From: Edolisoma coerulescens
Taxonomy: Eukaryota > Chordata > Aves > Passeriformes > Campephagidae
DNA length: 64,000 bases
NCBI GenBank assembly: GCA_013397115.1
Contig: VWZW01000878.1
Location: 791,496-855,495 of the forward strand
Direction of reading: 5' to 3'
The position numbers were made by a program, and so were the translations under genes. Shown one piece after another: positions 40,901 to 55,900 of this stretch. A model generated the notes under the pieces. It searched no databases. It saw nothing but the letters and a program-made list of their open reading frames with translations, and was not told the DNA's origin. Each line of letters begins with the position of its first letter. Within the stretch, counting starts at the first letter, position 1.

Positions 40901-43900
40901 ATCCCTGCATTCTTCTTATGGGAGTAGTGAAGTGAAACTATCTTCAAAAATAGCCAGATACTTTAAAAATAGCTACTTTAAAGACACTAACCAATAAAAG
41001 CTCACATTCAAATCACCTCTATTACATTACATAAGATACCTGATTAAAATCATGTGGCAGGACTTATTATCTAGTTGCTTAATTTATTCGAAAGGATTTA
41101 CAAAAATGCCATCAGCATGCAGTGAGTATGACAACAGTCAAAATAGACTTATTCTTAAATCTGGTGCTATAACTTTGTGAAAGTAAATACGGCCTTTATT
41201 TACAGAACATTTCTGTTTCAAAGGCCCAAACTATTGCAATTTCACATGCAGTGGAAGTATCAAAGTGCAGTCCTTACCAATGTGTATTATGACAACAGAA
41301 AATAAAGCAATGTCTGCATTAATGAGAGTGTCCCAGCTATTTTAATAGTGAGAAAAGCTTCCAGGGTCTCAGGTTCTGACAGCTCACACAGAACACAGAG
41401 GTACAGACTTCAAGCTTGACAACACCTAAGATGACCACGTGAGCAGTTTTGTGACATCTGTCTTTGGATGGAATACTCTTCAAGCTAAAGATTTTTCAGC
41501 TAATGAGCAAAGCAAGTTATATTTTCTTCTTTTTTATGTTAATACTCTGAGAAAGACTGTGCTTTGCAAGGTTAATTTCAAGTCCAAACTCGCACGGGAA
41601 TTAGAATAATTAGACTCATTTAAGAGAATTCTCCCCTCTGGCAGAGCTGATTAAATTATTTATACATTATCTTTTCGTATAATTGTACCTAGAACTGTGT
41701 AAATGGGTTTTTTTGTCTAACTTTCAATAAATTCATAATACACGTTTTTCAAGTTGGATACACCAACTGCACCTGTGACAACAGAGAATGGCTCATTTTC
41801 AAAATGCTTCAATGAGAAATTAATCCGGAGGGAAACAGGAGCATGCAATTTAAAAGCTTCCACAATGACAACACTGATTAAAACTCATCAACTGAAGAAA
41901 TAAAATTAGTAAGACAATAAATCTTGGACTGAATCCTGTTCCCCATTTCCACAGGAATAACTTCATTGACTTCAGTCACATTACACTAAAATATGAGTGC
42001 TACTTAGATGAGGATCAGTTCCATGACGTGACCCTTTATCTGTAATTTGATATTCTTTGCCATAGTTCCCAAGTCCCTCTCTGCTAAGGATCTCAGATTC
42101 TGGATAACACCTGAAAGTTCTAATGAAATAAACCACGAGGGTGAAAAAGGAAATCTGGTGGTTGATGCTAACATTCATTTCAGCTCTATGAAGTGCTCTT
42201 TCTCTCTTCTATACCAATAAACTTGAGAAAGGTTGAGATAATGATATTTTAAAGGGCATTCCTGATACAAAATAGTAACTTGTTTGCTACAGTCCCTATT
42301 AAATTGGAAAGCAATTGGCTCTATGGAGATCTGTGAAAAGACATCTTTGCACCTATTGTAAAATTTTAAGTAGCTCCTAGAGTTGCATTGACTAGATCAC
42401 TCAACAAACACAGGAACTCAGGGAAATCCCAGCTGTGCTCTTTAATGCGCTATTAAGGAATTCTGAAATGGTTTTTACGGGCTCAGGATTTCACACTATT
42501 CTTTATAATTTTCTACAACTCCAGTCAATTTTCTTTTTCCTTTTTACAATTCACTATACATTTTTAAAAAGCAAGAGTATTCTAATGCCTCTGGCTATGT
42601 TTTTCCTTACCTCTGCAGAAACGAAATAATAGGTATGGGTCTCTATTTGGGGACAACTGCATTAGAGAAGACAGAGGGCTAGATAAAGAAATCCATTAAA
42701 AGAGTAACGTAATCACATACTTATTCATTCAAGTTGTGTATGGACAAGAGTGATAAGTAAGGAAATTATGTATTCTGATGAAGAAATTAATATTTTTATT
42801 AAACAATAAATCTGCAGTGCAGTAATTATCCCAGGGCTATAGCTATGCTCAAATCACCTTAAATGGACTTCTTTAAAAGCAACTGCAGAAAAAGGAAGAG
42901 ACTGGTCATTGCCAAGAATGCAAAGGCCTCAGCTGTAATTAGGTTTTCACAGCCAGACTGAAGTCTTCCAATTTATTGATTTTGGAGGATGGCTATATAG
43001 GGAGTATTTCCATAACGCTATCCCATGCCCTAATGACACTGGTATCATACAATCCAGCCATGCACTGTTTGCTTTCGCTGCAATACACATTTCAGCTGTA
43101 TGGCCAGGAGGATCTCATTCAGGGATTCAATGCTAAGATACTGCTTATCTAGCTCTGATATTGCTCCTTTGGCTATCAGTCATGCTCTGTCATCCAATTC
43201 TCTCTGACTGGCTGACAGTCAAATTCCTAAGATAGGAGTCAATTTAAGGTGATCAGAATAGTTAAAAGCAATTGTTTCTGACAGAGATCACAAAGTGTCC
43301 TCTGGCAAGAAGCAAAGACAAATAAAGTATTGGAAGACTACTTCTGCAAATTTATTCACAGTTTTCAGAGCTCCCTAAATCTGAATTTATAGATGCTTAA
43401 GAGATCTCCTAAAAGATGCTGAGACTTCTCTGTATTTCTTGAAAACAAATAATCTGTAAGGTCTTTATAGTGCCCACTCACACAGCCTTTCTGCTGTAAT
43501 TATTATCTATTATTTGAATTACACAGCTAGTTACAAAGACTGCAATTTGCACGAGCTCACATATGAACACACAACTGTTCTTGCTCTGAAAAGCTTAAAA
43601 GCTGTACTCAATTAAGATATTCTAAATAATGATGACCGCATCATTAGAAATAATATTGTATCTGAACTGGACGTAGTTTTACCTCAACAGAAGCAGAAGA
43701 ACCAATTCAGTGCCTGTTTTAGAAGCAGTATCTGTGTTAGTGCATACAAGACAAAGTCATTTAAGTGATCCTAGAAATGCAATTCTCTCTTGGCACTTCG
43801 CACTGGGGACACACAGAATTTTTCTTACAAATGAGTCTATTGAGAGTTCATGAAAGGCTCTGTTTACAATCGGGATTCTCTGCAGTTCAGAGAAGATGAC

Positions 43901-46900
43901 AACTTACACATTCTTACCTATTTACCGATTTCATCCCTTGATTGACACTAAAAACATTTCTTGTGTGATTTTAATAAAAGAATCCCCACTGCATTTTTCC
44001 TAACAGGCAGCAAAATACACACACCAGGGACTTATCCGGAGGCACCCGGACAAGCTCAAGAAGTGGGCCCAAGAGAATCTCATGGGGTTTAATAATACCA
44101 AGTACAAGGTGCTGCACCTGGGTCAGGGCAAACCCCAGTATCAACACAGGCTGGGGGACAAAGAGATCGAGAGCAGCCCTGCCCAGAAGGACTGGGGATG
44201 CAGGTGGATGAGAAGCTGGATGCACTCACAGCCCAGAAACCAACCATGTCCTGGACTGCACCCAAAGTACTGTGGGCAGCAGGTCAAGGGAGGGGATTCT
44301 CCCCCTCCACTCCACTCTGGTGGGACTCCACCTGGAGTGCTGTGTCCAGTTCTGGAGATAATCTGAATTGCTTATACTTTCTGCTTACTTAATTCAAACA
44401 GTCTTGCCAGAAATAAGGGGCTATTTTTCACAATTTCAGTAACTCCCTTCAGTATCCTTAAGCACCATCATATCTCTACAGGAAAGCACTTTGTTGTGGT
44501 CCCATCAGCAGCACTTTGTGGAGCTTTATGTTAGAGTTTGCTCCTATCCTAAGCCTCAGTAAATGACCTATGATCTGTTGCCACTCACACGTCTTTGCTG
44601 ACGCAGAAATAATAAGCTTTAGGAATAAAACCTATATAAGAACTACAGTACCTGCTGCTAATCTATTAATTACATTTTAGCAAAACTTATTACTGAACTA
44701 CACTGGTGTAAATGATCCTCAGGTTACCAGGTGATTTGGTATCTGTAGTTTCATAGGCAATTTCAAAATAATTTATTTTTAATGCACAAATACTCTAAGC
44801 TGAAAGATCTCTAACCCAAAAGTTAAAAGGCCAAGTCAATGGAACCTGCCATTTTGCAGAGCTTTGAGAATCAGATCACTTTAAAAACCTGAAACAGATC
44901 GTGAATTGTTGCTAAATGAGTAACAATGAATTCCCCTCTACTGTAGTAATTTTTCTAATTAAAAACTTCTCCATTGCTTCAGATATAAGTAACATAAACG
45001 GAAAATTCTTGGGAAAGACAAGGATCTACAAGGCTTAGGGACTACAACTCTTCCTAAATTCACCATCAAATGGCTAAATGCTAACATCGGCAAGGTAAAT
45101 ATTCATCTCTGTGACAAGGAAGTTTTTGCTTCTTACTGCCTTCTGCAAGGTCAGAATTGTCATGTATTTTTTAAGACACTAAATTATTTTTCTCTGTCCA
45201 TTAAAGCAAGCAACCCCTCGGAAAACTTCTATTGGTATTCAGTGAAATTCCCTCTCATTGCATTCTGGCAGTTAAGAAATCTCTTAAGCTGGAGCAAAGA
45301 TACACTGATTTGTATTTCTCCAAAACAAAACCATTTTCATAGCATTTCTACATCTCTGTTACCATTTTTACAGGACTTCTCTCTCCTGAGAAGTCTGCCA
45401 CTTCACCTAATACAGAATTAGAGTATGGATGGAAGTAATGGAAAGCAGGATGTCTCTGGGCAACATTCAGATTCTGAGTTGAAATTCTGGCAAACCTATT
45501 TGGCTCCCAGTCTTAGTTTAACTGAGTATAAAGTGGTACTGACTAACCTAAAAATTTTATTACAATTATTTAAAAATACTCTTATTACAAAATATTTAAT
45601 TGTGTAAAGTATGTCAAGTACTTCAATAATACAGAGCCTCTTTATCACCATCAGTTTACAGTGCAATGATCAGCAGATGGGAAATAGCAATGCAGCTAAG
45701 AATCTAACAGTTAAGTATTGATAGTTGGTATGAATTTCATGTACTCACAAGTTTCATGCAATAAAATTTCTTCTGTTTTAGTTTTTATCCTATTTCCTCT
45801 ACCTACTGTTCTTCCCAATGACTTTGCAGGGCACTGGAGCCCTCAGTCAGCATTTCCAGCAATTCACCTCAAAGTACAATTTAACATTTTTCAAAATGCA
45901 TGGAATACAGTTGACAGTACTCAGGTGTAAGTCAGATATGAAAATCTTTGTGTTTGCCACTGTCAACTCTCAGTAGAAGACTCTTTTACTAAACAGCCAG
46001 TATTCTCTTCTGAAAAAGCAGAGTCTAACAAGGGAATTACAACAACCCAGAATCTAATCAGCTCGTTGAAACAGCTTTTTCCCCCTCAGTTGTTCACATA
46101 GGAGTGTTTTAATGAGAAAGGCAAAGCAACCGTTTCTCAAGAGTTAGAATAAGAGAGCTCTCCAAACTGTGGGATCAGTGTGCATGGCACCTCTGCAATC
46201 CTCTAACTTACAGCCCTGATTTTAGCTTTGCAGATGTCTTCATTCTCCTTTAATGGAGAGAGAGAGAGACAGAATGCATGTGGGAGAGGGAGAGACTCTA
46301 GGAAGTAAAGAACAAAAGAAGAACACAAATTTGAGGAAAAGCTACTCAAATGTTGCTAGTAGCAACTCAGCTGGAATATGACTCCATGATATAACATTCA
46401 CCTTTTAAATACCTGACAGAGATTGACACACTCTTCTTGACAGAATAGGAAGTGCTAACATGTATTACACAGAACTCTCAAAAGAGAAATAAGGTCTGCC
46501 ATCTCCCAAACAGAAGGTGTGTTCTGGAGGAAAACAGTGCTGTGCGTGGGGGTGGCAGCAGTTTCTCACACAGTGCAGACTGGCTTTTCAGAGCACAGAA
46601 AATGCATCCTTGTGCACACAACTTGTGCACAGTCATCCTGGCTCAGGCATTTTTATGGAAACAGCCTTCTCTCACTCAAGGGTATAAACTTGCTCCACAA
46701 ATACCAAGACAATACTGCAGATCTGCTTTCAGTTTAGCATTCACATACTTAGCACTGAGGCAGGTGCAGGGATTTTGTAAGGCTGGCTATCTTCCCCAGC
46801 CTAGGCTGCTCCCAGAGCTCTGTATTTGCCCTATATATGCACTACATTCAGATGCACAGTGGGCTCCCACAAACTTGGTCTCCATCAATGTATCATGTTA

Positions 46901-49900
46901 TTTTGGGTTTTTCTATTTTTTCCCAGTTGTTTATTTCTTAAGTAAATTCATTTTCCCAAGATATGGTGCCTAACAAACTGACTATCCAAGATATGCCTCA
47001 AATACCAGAATACATTAGACCATAAGAAGGCCCTATGGTGATTTGCTAATTAGCTTAACCCATTTGGGATACAGAAGAAGGAATTTTTTATTAAAACAGG
47101 ATAACCCTGGACTATATTGATCTGACTGAGAAATGAGTATTTTAGTCAAGATGAGTCTCAAGATGAGCACATGCTGGAAACAGCGATGTTGTTTCCATAG
47201 CAATGCCATGACAGCCTCTAGAGTGAAATAGTATGCTACCAGGAAATGAAGGGAGTTCAAGTGCTATGAGCTACATAGTTCTGTGAGCAATCCAAATACA
47301 TTCTCATAAAGAATATTTAGTGCAGCTAGATAGTCCAAAGATTGCTGTTAATGGCAAGTAAGCCTCATCAGTATGCTCCTGGCAGTCCTTTTTTCTCATT
47401 CACTTCACCCAAGATGACTATCTAAAGGCTTAAACCATGGGCAACACTGCTAAACCATTTCAGACCAAACATGAACAAATACAGCAACCCTTACCTTACT
47501 TCTTTTCCAGTGAATATCATCCATAATTAAGGTCACTGACTCTCGCTCTCCATGACACAACATTAAACCTTTTACTGAAGAAAATCCTAGTATATGCAAT
47601 TATTTACCAGGCTAACGTTCCCCCTTCCTTTTCTCTCACCTCCTCCTCTCCCTTGCCTCCTCTTGCCCAAATGATACCGAACAGATCTGCTTGCAAGTGG
47701 GAAGCAATGTACAGAAGTCTTCCATACTCCTCATAAAAATTTACACAGGCATAGCATAAACTCACTTGTCTGCTTTTCACCCCAGTTCGTGCTTAAGCTA
47801 ATACAAAAGCAAACCAGAAAAGCACTAGTTGTCTTTTATCTGCCTAAGGCTTTACCTAAGGTAAATATTCTGGTCAAATTCTGCAAAGCTGATCTAAAAT
47901 ATTTTTCAAAGACTACAGAAAGAGAATTAATTTAAGATCTCCATTGCTCTGTATTTTCAAAGAAATGAAAAATTATCAATGATTTGTAAAACTGCTAAAA
48001 TTATGGTTATAACCAAACTGTTCTCAAATTAAATTCTACAAGGCAAAGTACTTTATTTGTAAAACACCTTAGCACACTGTTGCTGATTCAGTCTTTCTCC
48101 AGCATTTCCCATGCAATTTGTAAAGATATTCAGACATGAACTGAATCTCCAGAAACTCTACCACTGTATTTGTTGTTTGTGTCATTGTCACAACCAGCCT
48201 CTTGGGTAAACAGATTGTAGGTCATTTTATGTAGCAGTGTTGCCTCTGAGGGAAAACAGAAAGACAAATACTCATCCCTACCAGATCCCTTATTAACAAA
48301 AGCCACTTCAAACCAAAATGTTTTCTATTTATTGTTTTAAACATGCATTTCAAGGAATCAATCCTTGAATGTAAGACAGCAAGATGCTTCATTTCCCTTT
48401 TGCATTCAGACAAAAGATGTGAAACAAGCATTTCTAAAACAGCCTCAACCTCTTCCTGCCTATCCCCCTAAATGTGTTACAGAAGGCACCAAGCCCAGCA
48501 ACATTCATTTATAATTTAAACTGTTTGCTTGGCAGAATTTTTTCACCTTAGTATGTCTAGTCTTAATTGCAACTGGCACACCCAGTGATTTTACCAGAAA
48601 CTCATCTACTTCCAGGAGATTATTATGTAAGTTGGTTTTCTGTAGGACAGAAATGCAGTTTCAGGGAGATGCTGTTATCCAGGGAAAAACACACCCTTGC
48701 AATTTTACAAGATGCACAGGGCTCCATATGGACAGAAAGATACCTGTCAGAAGACTGATGCAAGTTTAACTTACTCATCCCCTTCTTTCAGTTATCATGG
48801 CCTCCCAGTTAATTTCCCAATATGAGCAATATTCTGTAACTATCTCACCTTGGAACACCTAATTCTCAAAGAATTAGGTAAAATTAATCTACCTGATGAC
48901 CTGGTTTTCATAACTGAGTACAGACAGATACAGCTTATATTGTCTGAAACAGCAGTGGATACAGCCTCTTTAACTCAGCCTGCTCTCCTGAATACATACA
49001 GGTATCCAGCCACAAAAGCCAACCTGCTGCCACCACGGCCACCTTAGCAAGAACATTCTGCCCCTAGAATTAATTATCCCATTACCTAGTGTTATCTCCT
49101 ATCACTGCCTGAACTCTCTCATCACAGTCCTCACAGATGTTCATTCAAGCGTAAAAGAAGCAGCAATATCTGTATCCCAATCCAAGACAGAAATCCAAGT
49201 ATCCCAAAGCCACTGTCTCAGACACAGGAAAAGTTTCCTATCCTAAAACTCAAAAACACACTCTTAATTTCCCTCTCATCATCATCCTTAGAACATACTC
49301 AGAAAATGAGTGTGTCATTATAAATTTTACCATGTTTTAAGAGTTAAATCAATGAATCAATCAGAAACCTTAAAACATATTTTATCGGTAAATACTCAGC
49401 CACAGGAGTGAGCTAATGCTTGAAACAGAGTCCACACAGCTATTCATTTACAGCTGATCTTTCTGTCCGTAAGCTCCTAGTGTGGCAAATGACACTAAAA
49501 ACTCATGTTGTCCTCATGAACTATAACAACTATTTACCTGTTTTTTGAAACTTTTCAGGAACATTTGTCTTGGCAATCCATAGTTCATAAAATAGCTTTT
49601 AATACAATAAAAGGAATTGCCAAAGGCAAAGCCTTATCTTGCATAAGCATTCTGGAATGTGATCTGGTGATCATACACAGGCATACAGAGATTGCTGTGC
49701 TTGGTCTGACCCACTGCTCTGCCTTAGAAGAAAGAGGAGGATACAAAGTAGAGGAGAACACACAGTAGAGTCACATGTAAGTGTTTCCAGGACAGAGAGA
49801 AGTCTGGAGGATGAAGCTGCTGTGAGAAGGACAGAGCCACACTGCTACTCCAAATAGGTGTGCTGGCAAATAATTTTCATCTGACTTACTAAGGAATGGA

Positions 49901-52900
49901 AGTACAGTTGCTTGGATATCAAGGCAGACGTAGCTGGACTCTGAAGTACCACATATAAATTATTCCTAAATAAACAGTCATATTAAAGAGGGCACCTATT
50001 TAGCTTGTTTAATCTACACAGGTGAAAGACAGAAAAACAACATGAGTTTAGAAACAAATTGAAGAGATGCTCACTACAATCCCCAGGGTAAGGGCACCTG
50101 TCACTTGATCCTGCAAAGGTAATTTTTTAAGGACATTAAGAGCTGTTTGATTTAAAGAACATGTTTCCTGTGACATTAGCAAAGTATGGGTTAAGTTTCA
50201 AAGATGACCTGGCCCACGAAGGAAGAAATACAATCACCAGAGACAGAGAGAACACCCCATCACATTGGTGCTTTCTCTTAGGAAATCTACCCCAACAGGA
50301 CAACTTCACTTTGACATCCAGTAGTCCCTCATATAAACCCACAGAGACATATTCTTCTAACTCCTTTTGATACATTCAAAAAGAAATCGGCAAAGGAATA
50401 CCACATTTTGACCTGGCCCCATAACCTATTTCTCTTCTTACCAGTCTATTTATGTTCTGCAAAACAGAGAATCACTTTTCTTGGCTACATTCTCTTTTGC
50501 TCCCCCTCCAAGACACCCTGTTGTAGTGCAAGGGGCAGCCTCACAGATGGCCAGAATGACTTCACAACGGAGCTTTCAGGAAAACGCCAGCACTTGAAAC
50601 AGCAATGCCTGCATCAACCACAGACACAACTCACACAAAGCAGCTGAGCCTCACCCCCAAACTGTGCACAACTCAGGCATTAGGGTTCTGGGAAGCAGGA
50701 TGATGGAGAATGGGGGGCAGGGCCAGGGTAAGGACTGACCTTGCAGCAAAACAAGGTGCAGTAGCTCAGCATGAAATGTCTTCAGGAAATAACAGTACAG
50801 AGTATTCTAGTCAGGTGGATAGTTACCATTCAGCTGGCATCTGTTTCCTATTTAAACGTCTTTAACCAACACCATTATTTTTCACTAAAAATTCCCTGAT
50901 TTTTGCAGTCTTTTAGCTGTCTCTTACAATATCTGAGCATTTTCTGTAACAAATACTGCAGGGATTCTGGTAAGTAAAGGTATATTTTAAAACCTGCAGA
51001 AAAATATTTTAAAACAGCTCTCTTAAGCCCTACTAATAACATGAACACTGAGCAAGGAATTGCAATAAAGGATACTGAAGCTCCTGTCTGTGATAGCTAA
51101 ATGCCAGAGGTTAATCCTGAGATCATCCGCTGACATGTATGTCTCACAGTCACTGTTGACGGATATTGAGTTGACATGGTAGGTGTGACCATTAGCAAAG
51201 ATTCTCCGGGGAGTGACTTCTACCATCAAATCCATGGGTTTCAACACAGGCACCTGCCAAAAAACACAAAACACAAACCAGAAAGGGAGTAAGACTAAAA
51301 TACTCTTTTGCTAGGATGATGAGAATTCTAGTAGAGAGAAAGCATTTAAAGACTGAAATATTATAAAACTTTTTGACAGTGTACACAAGCTGAATTTCCC
51401 CATGGATTAATTGCTGGACAAGGCCTTCCTTGCCAAGGAGGAAGGGAGAGACAAGTGAGCCAGGGAGGGAGATGGAAAGCCTGGACTGTGGGAAGTGAGG
51501 GACTGGCAGCTGCCACAGAACAGGTCAGTCCCACTGCAGGAGCTGCTGTCTCACACACACAGGAGGCTCTGGCAAGCAGTGTAACAGTAGTATTTTGCTT
51601 TTGCTAAGAGGTTTGAGATTAGTTGTAGATCATTTAACTGTATTTGTTTTGCTTCTTGATGTCTCTCTTTGAAAAAACTCAAGTGGTGAAAAGGCTATAA
51701 TCTCAGTGAAACATAATAAAAAAAGTCTTGCAAAACAAAGCCAACATGACACACTGTACTCCTGAAAAGCCAATATCACAGATTATCACTTGCCAATGTG
51801 CCCTTGTTATTTCCCTGTGTCACTTTAAAGTCATGCTTCAATAAGAAGACACTCAATTTATTCCCTATCAATAAAGCATTAAACACTGTAAGGCTGTGGT
51901 CCATGACTGGGACTATTCGATGTTGTTGAACATGCATCAGAAACAATCTACCATACATCAATCCACAAGGTAGTTTAAAGAGGAACACAGAGTAGTTAAA
52001 GATCTGAGTTTCGCTTTCTACTGAAGGAACAAAACAAAACTCAACCTTTGAATTACAGAATCACAGAATATGTCAAGTTGGAAGGGACCCACAAGGATCA
52101 TGGAGCTCAGCTCCCACCTGTAACAGCACCATCCCCAAGAATCACACCACGTGCCTGAGAGCATTGTCCAAACACTTCTTGAACTCTCTCAGGCTTGGAG
52201 CTGTGACCACTTCCCTGGGGAGCCTGTTCCAGTGCCCAAACAGCCTCTGGGTGAAGAACCTTTTTCTAATATCCAACCTAAACCTCCCCTGACACAACTT
52301 CAGGCCATTCCCTTGGGTCCGGTCACTGTCACCACAGAGAAGAGATCAGTGCACACCCCTCCACTTCCCCTCAAGAGGATGCTGAATTCTCAGAGAATTC
52401 TCAGACTATAAGCAATCTGGAATAGTTTTGTTTGCCTAATCATACAGAAGAGATAAATATTCCATTAATGTAGTCATCTTTACACTTTGGAAGCTTTTTT
52501 TCCCAATAGACGATATCAGCTTCTTTTGGAGATGGAGGTTCTTTGCTTGTTTTCAATAATAAAGACACACTAGTGTTTATACAACATAGCCTTCCAGTCC
52601 TAACCTTTAGCCACTTCCTTTGCCAAAACACCTGCAGTGAATTCAGCCAAAAAAGTCTGAGAGCAAAAATCTACATTAACATGTAGATGATGAGTCTCTT
52701 CTCCCAAGAAACAAGTGACAGGAGAAACAAAAATGGCTTCAAGTTGCCCTGGGAAGGTTTATATTGGACATTAGGAAAGATTTGTTCACCAAAATTTTTG
52801 TCAAGCACTGTAAGGGGCTGCCCCGGGAAGTGGCTGAGTCACCACACCAGGAGGTTTATAAAAGATATATAGAAGTGGCACCTAGGGACATGGTTTATTG

Positions 52901-55900
52901 CATATGGCAGTGGTGGGTTAATGGTTGGACTTGAGAATCTTAAAGGTCTTTTCCAAACTAAACAGTTCTATGATCACACATGCTTATATGAGTTCCATGA
53001 CTGCATCTTTTCAGCAATGCAGAATCTCAGGTCCACCAGAGGACAGACTACTGCAAATCCCACTCTTAAAATATTTTTTTTTTATAAAACTGAAAAAAAA
53101 GATGAAACTGAAATTTGGTGTACTGTCTTTAACTCAGTTGCTCTGAATGTGGCAAAAACCCTGTTCAAAATTAATTACAAGTAAAATGCTTCCAGCGCAC
53201 CAGGTTAAAGAACCTTTTATGAAAGCACATTAAGTCACATTAAGAGAATTTTATCAGGGACAATAAAACCAATAGAACTCTCAAAAATATTTATTTTGGT
53301 CAGTATATCATAAAGCATTTTTGACTTGAAAATATGTGGCAGATTCAATACAGTTATCAGCCAGCTAAAGCTTCAGTAAGAATAATCACACAAATGCTTA
53401 GCATTAGGTATATATTTAAATCTTTTACTGAGTTGACACTACCTTTTTCATACAGAAACAACTGAATTTTGGACATGGACAGAAGCTTACCTGCAGTGAT
53501 GTTACTGTAGAAAGATCTTTAAGTTTTCCTTCTTCATCTTTTAAGTTGTACCCCTCTGGTCTCTTATCTCTTTCAGTAATTTTCCACAATTTGATTGTTT
53601 TATCTTTAAAAGAAAAGACAAGCAACTGTCAGCATAGGAATTCTGAATGCAGTTACTCACCTTTCACAATATATTCCTTAAAGAATATTTTACACCTTGG
53701 TTTAGAGAAGTCCTGTGCTGAAATAGTCTGGGTCATCTCATTCTGCACATCCAGAAAATGTTGCTAACAGACAAAATACTCATGAAGCACATCCCATATC
53801 TTCACACCGAGTCAGGGGCTCCTGGCAGCTGACAGACTGTGTAGAGCAATTAGAGCACATGCTGCTCGTATATCCAACCTGGCAGTTTGCAGGTGGAACA
53901 AACCCAGACTACTCAATGCTCACTGCTGAAGCTCAGTTTAACAATTTGACTTGGCAAGGATATATTAAACCAGTGTGGTATTAATGCCAGTTTGCTAGGT
54001 TCCTTATTAACAGCACAAGAACAGCATGGAGTACACAGCCAGACCAATGACCCCTTTCTGGTCCACTGTGGGAATGGGCAGTGGTGTATTGGTGTAACAT
54101 CAGGAGCTCCTGCAAATCAAAGGCTGTATAAAAAATGAGGCATTTCTCCCTCCTAATGGGAAGCAGCTGAGAAATAACTGAGGGAAAATTAAAAAACCCC
54201 AACCAAACTAAGAGAAATGTGTTGTAATGGCAAGAGAGAGAAGTAAGGAGAAAAATATATTAATCTTGTACGGAATGGAATAAAATACAGACTCTTCCTT
54301 TATCATGATGGGTGAAGCACATGATAAGAGAGTAATGACATCTCTCAGTTAGCAAAGAGCCTCTGAAACCAACAAACATGTTTTAAACATTTTGCACTCC
54401 GTTTGTCTTTGAGTTTTGGTTTTTTTTGTAGAAGCTGAAGCTGCAGATTTCCTAATGCTGATTGTCCACTCCCACTGTGACTGTGCCCCTAACCTGCCAA
54501 CTCTAACACTTCCTAGACTGAAAAATCCATGCCTACTCTTCTCCTGCAAAAAATCTGTCCCTGAGATTCTAATGGTTGTTTCACTCATCTGCTTGTGGAG
54601 CAGCCAAAGTCTTTCCAAAGCTTCTGCCTTTCAGCTGCCACCAGAGGTTTATTAACCTCAGTTCCTGCATCATTCCTGATTTCATCCCACTTTCTTCCTT
54701 TATCCTTCTTTCCCCAAGTACACAGCAGAGCACAATCACTTGCCCAGTGTGTCTGATCCACATACTACTTTCAAAAGCTGGCACAAATCACTTTAAACAC
54801 AGGATATACAAAAACATGAATTGATTTGCATTTCTTTAGCAAATTTAACTTTGAACTTTTTTTTGTTTCAAAATCAATCTCTTCATTACTCCTTTTTTTT
54901 TTACTATTATGCATCTCTTAATGATATTGATATGCTAATATACAAGCAAAAAAAAAATCACAATACAATTACAATCAATCTACAGAACAAGAGGTTAGTT
55001 CAATCTGCAACTAAAAAGCTCCACTTAAATATTCAATAAATTTCATTTGTATCGTATATCATGCTAAATAATTACTAAAAATAAACAGAGGTCATGTCAT
55101 GCACTTGGATTTTTTATTACATGTAAATAGTGCATTCCTGCTGATCTAGTCAAAAAAATAAAGTAATTGTAAAATAAATTGTAAGAAAAAAACCACAATT
55201 TTCCATTGTTAAGACTTGACTGCTATGAATTTACCCCTTTCCTCAGTAAACACTACTTTATTAGCAGTTAAGGTTATCATGTGTTGGTTTTCTTCTCCTT
55301 CATCCACCTCTGGACTTCAAATACTCCTTAGAAGTTTTAAGCATGCTTATATTTTGCAAAATATAGAAAAACCAGAAACATCTCTGTGAGGTTAAGCATT
55401 TGGTCTCAAGGGTGTTGTGAAGTTAAAATTAATTAATGTCTGGTAAGCAGTCTGAAACCCTCAGATGAAAGGATCTGTATGGGCCAAATTCTGATCTACC
55501 CTATGTAGCTCACATTGAAAGTGGCCCAAATATATTCTGGTACAGAAGATACCAATGAATCATAATAAGTTATTATTATAATACAAAATCAGTTCAGTTT
55601 ACAGTGCAAACTACAAATTTGCTAACTGCAAGCACTGTAAATCCACAGTGGGATTTGAAAGCCTTGGTGATTTCCTTCCATCTCCATTAATTAAGATGCC
55701 ACAATCAAAGCTTAGCTGATAACTTGTTGATAACGTGAACTGGAAAGGAACCAAGATCACCTCTGAGAGAGGTGACAAGTGCAGAAACAACTTCAGACAA
55801 AAGTCCTCCTGAGAATGACAGAAACAGATTTGGGCAGCTGCAGACCTGCCAAGTCTCATATATTGAGGGTCAGACTTAGCCTGACTCTCCCCTCGTGTTC

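Larger units (their letters stand above)
32250..51075 (-). other. PPP2R2C intron between coding exons 5 and 6
   Basis: At 18.8 kb this is the largest complete intron in the window. It holds a MIR-like SINE, a possible second one, a truncated CR1 fragment, a TTC/poly-T microsatellite, a purine tract and a GA repeat. The longest open frame of the window (46,452-46,973, plus strand, 173 codons) lies here antisense to the gene; its composition is unlike a known protein. Confidence 0.75.
51254..53490 (-). other. PPP2R2C intron between coding exons 4 and 5, with CR1 pair
   Basis: This 2.2-kb intron is largely made of two CR1 fragments in opposite orientation at 52,055-52,400 and 52,690-52,978. Both splice borders are normal, so the insertions have not disturbed the exons. 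Confidence 0.8.
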
